A stretch of 14,447 nt of DNA. Origin: an uncultured bacterium. GTDB lineage: Bacteria > Cloacimonadota > Cloacimonadia > Cloacimonadales > Cloacimonadaceae. Position 1 is the stretch's first letter, and every line of letters starts with the position of its first letter. Location of the stretch: contig CALGPA010000039.1 in assembly GCA_937960795.1 (NCBI GenBank), positions 1-14,447 on the forward strand. Direction: 5' to 3'. A model generated the notes under the pieces. The model was not told the DNA's origin. It saw only the letters and a list, made by a program, of their open reading frames with translations, and did not search any database. A program made the translations under genes and the position numbers. Of this stretch, positions 4,795 through 12,766 are shown piece by piece.

Positions 4795-6741
4795 ATGGAA
4801 AGAATCACTGACAGCGGCATCCAGCACATCAGCGTCTTGATCGATAAGATGGTGGATTGCGAGATAGAGACGGCAAGATCCTATTATCAAGAGGTGGAAG
4901 AATATCTACAAAACCATGATTTTACGGACAATCATTATCATGAGGTGTGGATGCTCTTGGGGCTCACCCGCTACGACGTCTATCTAAAGAATGTCGACAA
5001 GATCATTGCGAATATGGACCGCGCGGAGGAGCTCTGCAAAGAGCATTCTCTGACGGAGCAAGGCATGCAGGTGAGATCCGCCCAGGCGGTCGGCTATAGC
5101 TTGAAAGGGGATCATCTCAAGGCAATCTACATCTGGGAAGATATGCTGGAAGAGATGACGCCCGAGGATTCACTGTGGATGATGATCATGAACAATCTCA
5201 CTGTGGCGTATGTGAATACAAAGCAATTTACCAAAGCGGTCGATCTTTCCTATGAATTGCTCAGCGCCTTGGATGATAATGAGGATCAAGAGATTCGCCT
5301 GGCGGTGCTGATCAATCTGGCAAATTCATATACTCCGATCAAGATGCATGAGAAGTCCCTCAGCTGTCTGGCTCAGGCGGTTGAGCTCTGCAATAGGCTG
5401 GAAAAAGCGCCTCTTTTGGGATATATCTACTCCAATATGAGCAGTTCGCTGACGGATCTGAAGCGCTATGAAGAAGCCCTGGTCTATGCGCGCAAGGCGG
5501 TGGAGTATCAAGAGAAATATTATGGCGATGAACAAGTAGCCGAGACCTATAGCATGATGGGCAGGCAGCTCTTTCATCTGGATAGATTTGATGAAGCAGA
5601 GGACTATCTGAAGCGCGCTTTGGAAAAGTTCAGCGAAGATAACCGGGGCTATCGGGGCTCTGCATATCTGCATCTGGGGAACATCTACCTCGCCAAAGAG
5701 GACTATGCCGCGGCAAAGGATGTGATCCAAAAGGGATATGAGCTGAGCCGGCAAGTGGACGTCAATCACCTCAAGAGCTCAGCGATCAAGATGATGGCAG
5801 TATACTTTAGCAAAGTGGGCGACTATCAGGGCGCAGTGAAACTCTATGAAGAGCTCATCGAGATCAAGGATGAGCAGTATCTGGAGATCACTCAGAAGAT
5901 GATCTCACGCCAAGAAGCGGAATATCTGACCCGCAAGATCGCGGAAAAAAGCGAGAGCTATCGCGTCAAAAACCTCGAACTGGAAAGCTCAAACAGTCTG
6001 ATCAACAAGCAAGCAAAAGCACTGCAAAAAAGCAATCAGGAGCTTCATAATTCGCTGTCCATGCTCAATCGCCTGATCAAGGTGATCTCTCATGACGTGC
6101 GCGGGCCAGTTTCCAATAGCGTGGCTGCTCTGAGGATGATCCAAGATCAAGAGCTGGATCCTCAGATGCAGGGTGATCTCATCGGGCAGATCTTGGATTC
6201 TCTGGATTCCACAGCGGATCTGCTCACGGAGATCATGATCTGGATAGAATCCCGCAGCTATAGCAAAAAGATCCGCCGCTTGATGCGGGATGTGAGCATC
6301 GCGCCGCTCATCAAGAGCGCGCTCAAGCTATATCGCGGGCAGATCTCTCAGAAGAGGATCAGGGTGAGCCTGGATATCCCGGAAAATGCACCCGAGATCT
6401 TCACCGAGCCAAACACGCTCAAGATCGTCCTGCGCAATATCCTCAGCAATGCCGTGAAATATACCAAAGAAGAGGGCAAGATCGAGATCTCATGTCGGCA
6501 AGAGAGTGATGCGCTGCGCCTGGAGATCAAAGATGACGGCTGTGGCATGAGCAGCGACGAGCTTCAGCAGCTAAAGGAGAACAAGATTCGCTCCAAAGAG
6601 GGCAGCAGCCAGGAATTTGGCATGGGCATGGGGCTGCGGCTCAGCCTGGGCTATCTCAAGCTTCTGAGCGCGGAATATGATGTCTATAGCCAGCCGGGAC
6701 AAGGTACCAGCTTTGTGATCCACTTTAGGCGCCAAGACTAA
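4795..6741 (+). CDS. Soluble TPR-domain sensor histidine kinase
   Basis: About 648 residues from this start. Residues ~25-360 are TPR-like helical repeats, and a coiled-coil signalling helix spans ~360-428. The dimerisation/phosphoacceptor helix has the H-box SHDVRGP, with His433 the likely phosphorylated residue. The GHKL ATPase domain shows the N-box NILSNAVKYT (548-557), G1 DDGCGM (580-585) and G2 GMGMGLRLS (609-617), so it looks catalytically intact. There is no signal peptide, membrane segment, PAS or receiver domain, so it should sense a cytoplasmic signal or partner through the TPRs. No response regulator is encoded in the window; the nearby activator lacks a receiver. An in-frame ATG at 4759 would add 12 residues but lacks a binding site. 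The gene diverges from the importer genes and converges on the addA-like gene with a 9-base gap. Confidence 0.92.
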   Translation: MERITDSGIQHISVLIDKMVDCEIETARSYYQEVEEYLQNHDFTDNHYHEVWMLLGLTRYDVYLKNVDKIIANMDRAEELCKEHSLTEQGMQVRSAQAVGYSLKGDHLKAIYIWEDMLEEMTPEDSLWMMIMNNLTVAYVNTKQFTKAVDLSYELLSALDDNEDQEIRLAVLINLANSYTPIKMHEKSLSCLAQAVELCNRLEKAPLLGYIYSNMSSSLTDLKRYEEALVYARKAVEYQEKYYGDEQVAETYSMMGRQLFHLDRFDEAEDYLKRALEKFSEDNRGYRGSAYLHLGNIYLAKEDYAAAKDVIQKGYELSRQVDVNHLKSSAIKMMAVYFSKVGDYQGAVKLYEELIEIKDEQYLEITQKMISRQEAEYLTRKIAEKSESYRVKNLELESSNSLINKQAKALQKSNQELHNSLSMLNRLIKVISHDVRGPVSNSVAALRMIQDQELDPQMQGDLIGQILDSLDSTADLLTEIMIWIESRSYSKKIRRLMRDVSIAPLIKSALKLYRGQISQKRIRVSLDIPENAPEIFTEPNTLKIVLRNILSNAVKYTKEEGKIEISCRQESDALRLEIKDDGCGMSSDELQQLKENKIRSKEGSSQEFGMGMGLRLSLGYLKLLSAEYDVYSQPGQGTSFVIHFRRQD

Positions 6742-6750
6742 ACAAAGCGC

Positions 6751-9700
6751 TCATATCGAGAGCATCACATAGCGCAAGTCCCAGCTAAAACCTTGCAGGA
6801 TCGGCAGCTTCATCAGCTCCTTTTGGTAGATCTCCAATTGATCCTCTTCGTGGATGCCACCGGTCTTGTAATCCACGATCACCCCGAGCTTTGCCCTCAT
6901 GTCTATCATGAGCCTGTCGATGCGATGGGTCCCCACTTCCAGCTCGCAGAAGATCCGATCATAATCCCCACTGAAGAGATAGCTGTGTTCCCTCAGGGCT
7001 TCTCGCACAGAAGCAAAGAGCTTCTCCAGCTTGGCTTTGGGCACGAGCGAGCCATATCGCGAGATCGCTTGCCGGCTTGCCAGACTGTGTTCGTCGGGCA
7101 GGTCACGCTTGATGAAGCTCAGATAAAAGTGGGCGATGTCTCCCCAGAGCGCTTGGCGCTTATCCAGATAGAGCTCCTTGAATGACGCTGCGTCCGGGAG
7201 CGGGTAATCCGGCATCTTGGCAAGATCCGGTGGCTGATGACGTGCAACTCGCAGCTGAGTCGCTGATTTGGGGCTTTCTTTGGCATCTTCATCTGTTTTC
7301 TTCTCGGGGTAATCACGCTTGATGCTGTGCACACCGGTCTCTGTCTTGGGGATATCGGCGAAGTAACTGTGCAAGATCTCCGCCATGACGTGGGTCAGTT
7401 TCACGCTGCCATTGCCTTGCAGATATTCATAGTAATCCCCCCATTCCTTTTTGGAGGGATAGACCAGGAAGATGTGCAGGTGTTTCTTGGCGCGGGTGAG
7501 AGCCACATAGAGGTTGTTTAGCTCTTCTAGGAGTGCGGCACGTTGTCTTTGGGAATATAGATCAGCCATGGGTGAATGGGGCAGAATCTGCTCAAAGTGA
7601 TAGCTCAGGGCATATTGCGAGATCTTTCTAAAGCCGGAATCACCAAAATCCAGGGCTTGATAGAGCTCGGTCTTCTTCCTGGATGCAGAGCTGAGCTCAT
7701 AGAAGACAAAGACGCGGTCAAACTGCAGTCCCTTGGAGCGATGGATGCTCAAGAGCTCGATGCCTTCGCGGTTTTCGACACTTACTTGAGTGAAGTCTTC
7801 CTGCTCTTGGTTTTGGATCAGGTAATCCAGGAATTCGGATACAAGAAGCCCATCCTTGGCATGATTGAGCTCCCAATCTTGCGCGATCCGGATGAAGGCA
7901 TGAAGATTCAGATAGTCTCTTTCCGGGACATTTTCCGGCTGAGCAAAGAGCAGATCAACCGTCTCCTGCAGGATGACGGATGGGGGCGAATCCACCAGCT
8001 TCTGCGCCAAAAGATAGAGCTTGTGCGCCACTTCGATGTCCTCAAAAGTCAGCTCTTGGTCAGAAGCGGGCTTCCTGCTTTCATGAGCGTGGATAGTGTC
8101 CACAATCTCTTTGAGAACCCCGGAGGATATCCTCAGATAGTCCGAGCGTAAGAGGGCAAGAAGATCCAGATAGTCTTTGTATGCCAGATATCTCATCCAA
8201 CTGATCAGGGGTGCAACCAGATGATGCTCGATAATCGGGGCATTGGGCTGGAAGACCGGGCTCTTGCTCTTGTCCTCGTCCTCCAGAAGTAGCTGCAATT
8301 GGGCGAGCTGCTTGTTTGTGCGGCAAATGATTGCCACGGTTTCATCCTTGCTTTTGGAAATAGCGGGCAAAAGCATGTCATCCACAAAGCTCTGATAGAT
8401 CATCGGCTTTTCGCCACCTATACTGTTAAACCCCATGGTCTTATACTCAATCGATCCGGACACGTTCCCCAGAGCGGACTTCACCAGAGGGTAGTCCCAC
8501 GCCATATCTTGATCTGCCAGATACTCATGCAGCCGAGTATCACTGAAGATGCTGTTTATAAAGCTCATCATATCCTCACCGACGCGATAGGAGTGGCTGA
8601 GCTTTTCCATCTTGACTTCTCCCAAGCTGGGGATGATGTCTTTAAGCTTGATGAGCAGATCCCGCTCGCCGCCGCGCCATCCGAAGATGGATTGTTTCTC
8701 ATCCCCGACCACCACGATGCCGCCAAAATCCTTGCTGCCATAGCCACTGGAGATTTCCTCCATGATGGGCAGGAGTATCTTAAACTGCAGAAGTGAGGTA
8801 TCCTGAAACTCATCGATGAGCATAAAACGGCTGCGATGGCTGAGGAAGGCGTAAAACTCGGTGGCCTCGGAAGCATCTTCCATCCTAAAGAGAGGGGGAT
8901 CCGGGCTAAAGAGTGCCTCGAAGGTGAGCCAGCTGATGTCATCATAGTTAAGGGTCTTGTGATAGTAGAGCAATCTGTCATATTCCGCCAAGACGGACTC
9001 CCATAGCTGAAGGATCTCTTCTTGCTCGGCGAGGAAGAACTCATAGTAGAGCTTTTCGCCGAGGGCCCTCAAGGTGCGATCCTGCAGGTCGGTCGCCAAA
9101 GAGTGCATATCCTTGTTTAGATCCGGCTTGTTGAAGATCGGCTGTTTTTGCAGAACATGCAGGATCTTCATGGCATCTGAGGACCTGCGGGACATCTTGA
9201 TGATCTCTTCGATGATCTCCCCAGCTTCGAGATCATCATGGCTAAATAGCTTGCTAAAATCTTTCTTGAAGCAGAGCAATAGCTTCTTTTGGGGCTTTTT
9301 CTTGTTTTCGGCGATGAAGCCGATCAGCTCTTTCAGATCAAGCGCAAAGTCATATTGCAGGGGATCTTGCGCGGATGGATGGTGATCCGAGCAGTTTCGG
9401 ATCAGATAATAGATCCAGCGGTTTTGGATCAGCCCCTTGAAGAGAGAGGCATAAGCATCCATGCTGCGCTCGACCTTGCGGCTTAGGATGCGCTCCAAGA
9501 GGCCGATGAGCTTGGGCTGCAAGAGGTGCTGCATGAGTGCGGGCATTCGTTTCATTTCTGCGTTTATCTCAAGATCGTAGCTATCGATGCTTTTCAGTGG
9601 ACGCACGATGTTGCGGAAGATGCCGCCGATGTAGCTATCGATGGTCATCACTTGCAGATTCCGGTTGTCAGCTTTGATCTCATATCGTGCGGAGCGCAGC

Positions 9701-9990
9701 TTGTTTTCTTCGTCGATGCTCAGGCTCTTGGGGTCGCCGGGGATATGGCCGCGAATGCTCTTAAGAAGACCTTCATCTTCGCCGGAGATGAGCTTGTCCA
9801 TCTGCGAGATGATGCGCTCGCGGATCTCGGCGCAGGCTTTGCGGGTGAAGGTGATCACCAGGATCGAATCTGTGCGAAAGTCCGGATGAGTCACATAGTA
9901 TTTGAGCAGCAGGCAGATATATTCCACGGAGAGTCTATATGTCTTCCCGGTTCCGGCACTGGCGGATATGATCCTATTCTCAAATCTCAT
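6751..9990 (-). CDS. addA: AddA-like UvrD-family helicase with C-terminal RecB-type nuclease
   Basis: A 1079-residue superfamily 1 helicase-nuclease for double-strand break end processing. Helicase motifs are in order: Walker A SASAGTGKT (9-17), motif Ia ITFTRKACAEIRERI (46-60), Walker B LIDEFQDTS (391-399), motif III VGDEKQSIFGWRGG (428-441), motif IV region SYRVGEDM, motif V SIHRSKGLQF (748-757) and motif VI LYVALTRAKKHL (827-838). The C-terminal PD-(D/E)XK nuclease appears intact: His954, Asp1025 (HRIDRL), Asp1040 and Lys1042 (VDYKTGG), and the QxxxY motif at 1051-1055. Length and order match AddA (~1000-1250 residues). The gene overlaps the AddB-like gene by 11 bases, and its GGAGAGG ribosome site lies inside that gene, implying coupled expression. 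I saw no disrupted motif. Other RecB-like names are possible, but the partner supports AddA. Confidence 0.93.
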   Translation of the reverse strand: MRFENRIISASAGTGKTYRLSVEYICLLLKYYVTHPDFRTDSILVITFTRKACAEIRERIISQMDKLISGEDEGLLKSIRGHIPGDPKSLSIDEENKLRSARYEIKADNRNLQVMTIDSYIGGIFRNIVRPLKSIDSYDLEINAEMKRMPALMQHLLQPKLIGLLERILSRKVERSMDAYASLFKGLIQNRWIYYLIRNCSDHHPSAQDPLQYDFALDLKELIGFIAENKKKPQKKLLLCFKKDFSKLFSHDDLEAGEIIEEIIKMSRRSSDAMKILHVLQKQPIFNKPDLNKDMHSLATDLQDRTLRALGEKLYYEFFLAEQEEILQLWESVLAEYDRLLYYHKTLNYDDISWLTFEALFSPDPPLFRMEDASEATEFYAFLSHRSRFMLIDEFQDTSLLQFKILLPIMEEISSGYGSKDFGGIVVVGDEKQSIFGWRGGERDLLIKLKDIIPSLGEVKMEKLSHSYRVGEDMMSFINSIFSDTRLHEYLADQDMAWDYPLVKSALGNVSGSIEYKTMGFNSIGGEKPMIYQSFVDDMLLPAISKSKDETVAIICRTNKQLAQLQLLLEDEDKSKSPVFQPNAPIIEHHLVAPLISWMRYLAYKDYLDLLALLRSDYLRISSGVLKEIVDTIHAHESRKPASDQELTFEDIEVAHKLYLLAQKLVDSPPSVILQETVDLLFAQPENVPERDYLNLHAFIRIAQDWELNHAKDGLLVSEFLDYLIQNQEQEDFTQVSVENREGIELLSIHRSKGLQFDRVFVFYELSSASRKKTELYQALDFGDSGFRKISQYALSYHFEQILPHSPMADLYSQRQRAALLEELNNLYVALTRAKKHLHIFLVYPSKKEWGDYYEYLQGNGSVKLTHVMAEILHSYFADIPKTETGVHSIKRDYPEKKTDEDAKESPKSATQLRVARHQPPDLAKMPDYPLPDAASFKELYLDKRQALWGDIAHFYLSFIKRDLPDEHSLASRQAISRYGSLVPKAKLEKLFASVREALREHSYLFSGDYDRIFCELEVGTHRIDRLMIDMRAKLGVIVDYKTGGIHEEDQLEIYQKELMKLPILQGFSWDLRYVMLSI

Positions 9991-12757
9991 TTTCCTCTCC
10001 TTTGTTTAGCCATAGGTCACTGCGGGTGATCTCTTGCAGATAGCGTTTTCCTTTGCTTTTGGAGGCGATCATATAGCCTCCTTCCAAGCACGCCTGCAAG
10101 GCATCGGCGATTTTTTGGGGATATGATTCGCGGTGCTTAGCCACCTTGGCGCTGCAATCGTCGATGCTCATATCAAGGATTTGCCAAATGAAAGAGTGTA
10201 GACGCTCTTTGAGCGAGATATCCGAGAGAAGGTAGTAGAAGTATTCATAGAAGAGCAATTGATCCTCACTGGCTTTGCCCGTCTTAAAATCCACGATGAT
10301 GAGCTTTTGAGGAGTCTCGATACGCAGATCTGCTCTGCCACGGATCTTCACCACATAGCCCACATCTTCGTGTGATACTCTTGTCAGGATCCGATATTGC
10401 TGTTCTGCCTTGGTCATATACTCGGCTTCCGGAATCATCCGAAATTCTGTGTCCTTGAGCTGCCACCATAGGAAGCGGTTGTAAAACTCCTGCAGACTAT
10501 CTGCCAATCTGGGACTGATGATCGTGCTCAGATATCTGGCATTGTGGTTTTTGGGGATTTTGTAGTAGAAGTCCGGACTGTCGATGATCTCTTGGAGCTT
10601 GTGCGTGAGAGCATCGTGATCTTCAAAGGTGGATCTGATGCTATCAAGATCCTTGTGCACACTTGGCGAACGCCCAAGCACCTCGCCAAAGAAGCTATGC
10701 ATCAGATTGCCGAAAAGGGGCGGACTGATGGTCTCTTCCAGCTCCACGATCTTGGGACTGATCTTGCGATGGGAGCTGATATACCAGGCAAAGGGATTTT
10801 CAGAGAGCATCTTCAGATCATAGCTGCTTTGCGTTGTTTCATGCTCGGGTCCAAAATCCCGAAGCGGATCTGCTGGCAGGCAAAAGAAGTCGTCGCTGAG
10901 ATCATCCGTCCGATATAGCGCCATCTCATCCCCCTTTTGCTTCCCTTCAAAGAGCCCGGAGAAGAGGATGTCGGGAAACTTTTCATAAAAGAGAGATCCG
11001 TCGGGCTGAGTGGCATAGAGATGGCTCAGCTCGCCCACGAAGCTGCTCACATTGATGTTTTTCTCTTGATTTTGATAGCAGAAGATCGTCGCTTCCTTGG
11101 CGCAGAGCACTAGACGGAAGAAGTAGTATCTCTCCCAATCCCGGATATCATCATAGGAGATCATGCCGAGATGACGGCGTTGGACTTCATTGAGCAGCCA
11201 AATAGCTTCCGGGGATTTTGGCATGATGCCTTCCACCATCTGCAGAAAAACGGGGTAGTCATAGCTACGATTGCGTGAATCCAAGAGATTGCTGATTTCC
11301 CACTTTGAAGCCGAAGCTGTTGCTTCATATCTGAGGCTTTGGGATTTAAGAAAATCCAGCCACAGACCAAAGATGCCGATTCCGGGATGCTCAAAGATCT
11401 TCTCCCAGTCTTCGACCAATCCCAGCTCTTCGATGGCTCCAAAATTTGCCAAGGCTGTGAAGACCTTGGGTAAAAGATCCGTCTTGGAAAGCTCCAGGTC
11501 AGAGGCGATGTATTGGGGATCCAGCAAATCCGACGAGAGCTCAATCAGATCAGCAATGCTGCGGATAGCCAAGATCTTCTGCACTAATGAAAAGAGTTTT
11601 CTGCATAGATCCATAGTATGCAGATGGCTCTTGCTCTGCCCAAACTGATCCTCCGGCTCCAAATCGAGATATAGGATGCCATCTTTGCTAAGCCCAAAAA
11701 GCTCTTGCATGAGCATGACCTGATCTTCGTTTCGCCAGCCGGGACAGATGATCCGCGCCATGTGTGGATCTCTGAGCCGACGGATCATCATGCCTAGCGG
11801 GACGAAGCCGGGATGTCGCCTTTGGCTTTCCACAATCTCGTTTAAGAATGCCAGAAAGACATAATATCTGCTTTGAGTGATCGGGATCGGATGCGGGCTC
11901 TGAGCTTCTTCAAAAAAGCTTGAGTAGGGCTGCCGCAGAAAGGTGGGATCGATTATGACCCCCGGGCTCATGTCCCGGATCATGGCGGAAAATGCCATGG
12001 CATGCTGATCTTCTGTGGCACTTTCATAGATCTTGATCCGCGGCTTGGAAACCAGATCTTCAAATGAACGGCTCAGATCAAAGCGCGTCTTGGGCCAGAT
12101 CTCCTCACCGGAAGACGCTCCGTGGTAGATGAGCAGGATCTCATTTGCTCTTGCGCAACTTTCTATGAGGCTTGTCTCCAATTTGCTATAGTAATATTGA
12201 TTCACAAAGATGATCCGATATCCCTGATAAGGGAGTGGTGTCTGAGGTGGTTCATACTCAAAGATCCGATCCGTAAAGCCAAGATCCTGCAAGCGGCGAT
12301 GATAGCCTTGGACGATCTCAGACAACTGCTCAATATGCTTCTCCTGCCACTGCTTGAGCATGAGGCCGGCATCTAGAAGAAGATCACTCAGCCGCAAGAC
12401 GTCATAGCCGGCTTCACAAAACTCCTGCATAAAGCGAAAAAACTGCTGACCCCACTCAAGCATGAGAGAGTATTCCGAAAGGTGAAAATATTCCTTTTGC
12501 TCGGGTGTCAGCACTTGGTAAAGGGTCAGGAGCCGCTTTTCATCCTCCAAAAATGGAATCTGCCCACAAAGCAGAGTATCCTTAAAGTCCGCTATGCTGC
12601 AAAAAACGAGATCCTCAAGAGCCCAGCGCGTCTCAAAGGCCAGACGTGCCGAATGTGCGGAAGCACGGGTAGGAAAGACCAAAACCGTGTGCGGGCGTAT
12701 CTCCTCAAATGCTCGCGCATTGAGATCCTGATCAAAATTGAGATTGATAAATTGCAT
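9980..12757 (-). CDS. addB: AddB-like subunit: inactive helicase-like protein with PD-(D/E)XK nuclease
   Basis: A 925-residue partner of the AddA-like protein. The N-terminal region is helicase-like (VLVFPTRASAHS, 25-36) but has no GxxxxGK[ST] Walker A, so ATP-driven unwinding by this subunit is unlikely. The C-terminal nuclease domain carries GNLMH with His687, GRADLR with Asp810, VDFKTG with Asp823 and Lys825, and a QxxxY motif at 833-837. Classical AddB holds an iron-sulfur cluster with a CPF motif and a C-terminal cysteine triplet; here these read NPF (654-656) and RYLQEITR (905-912), with no cysteines. It is shorter than the ~1150-residue Bacillus AddB. It starts 9 bases after the cardiolipin synthase stop, with GAGAG six bases before the ATG. 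AddB is the best name; a divergent RecC/AddB hybrid family is possible. Confidence 0.87.
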   Translation of the reverse strand: MQFINLNFDQDLNARAFEEIRPHTVLVFPTRASAHSARLAFETRWALEDLVFCSIADFKDTLLCGQIPFLEDEKRLLTLYQVLTPEQKEYFHLSEYSLMLEWGQQFFRFMQEFCEAGYDVLRLSDLLLDAGLMLKQWQEKHIEQLSEIVQGYHRRLQDLGFTDRIFEYEPPQTPLPYQGYRIIFVNQYYYSKLETSLIESCARANEILLIYHGASSGEEIWPKTRFDLSRSFEDLVSKPRIKIYESATEDQHAMAFSAMIRDMSPGVIIDPTFLRQPYSSFFEEAQSPHPIPITQSRYYVFLAFLNEIVESQRRHPGFVPLGMMIRRLRDPHMARIICPGWRNEDQVMLMQELFGLSKDGILYLDLEPEDQFGQSKSHLHTMDLCRKLFSLVQKILAIRSIADLIELSSDLLDPQYIASDLELSKTDLLPKVFTALANFGAIEELGLVEDWEKIFEHPGIGIFGLWLDFLKSQSLRYEATASASKWEISNLLDSRNRSYDYPVFLQMVEGIMPKSPEAIWLLNEVQRRHLGMISYDDIRDWERYYFFRLVLCAKEATIFCYQNQEKNINVSSFVGELSHLYATQPDGSLFYEKFPDILFSGLFEGKQKGDEMALYRTDDLSDDFFCLPADPLRDFGPEHETTQSSYDLKMLSENPFAWYISSHRKISPKIVELEETISPPLFGNLMHSFFGEVLGRSPSVHKDLDSIRSTFEDHDALTHKLQEIIDSPDFYYKIPKNHNARYLSTIISPRLADSLQEFYNRFLWWQLKDTEFRMIPEAEYMTKAEQQYRILTRVSHEDVGYVVKIRGRADLRIETPQKLIIVDFKTGKASEDQLLFYEYFYYLLSDISLKERLHSFIWQILDMSIDDCSAKVAKHRESYPQKIADALQACLEGGYMIASKSKGKRYLQEITRSDLWLNKGEENEI
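9994..10000 (-). promoter_or_regulatory. Ribosome binding site of the addA-like gene, inside addB
   Basis: The minus strand reads GGAGAGG three bases before the ATG at 9990, within the last codons of the upstream gene. The strong site and the 11-base gene overlap point to translational coupling and balanced production of the two subunits. Confidence 0.6.
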
Positions 12758-12766
12758 AGTAATCTC

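Noticed and set aside
5326..5769. 147-codon minus-strand frame opposite the histidine kinase TPRs
   Set aside because: Antisense shadow of the TPR region, without a ribosome site or recognisable domain.
7576..8151. 191-codon plus-strand frame inside the addA-like gene
   Set aside because: Antisense to a helicase with intact motifs on both sides; no start signal or domain.
9526..10029. 167-codon plus-strand frame across the addB/addA junction
   Set aside because: Overlaps the Walker A end of the helicase and the end of addB; no independent support.
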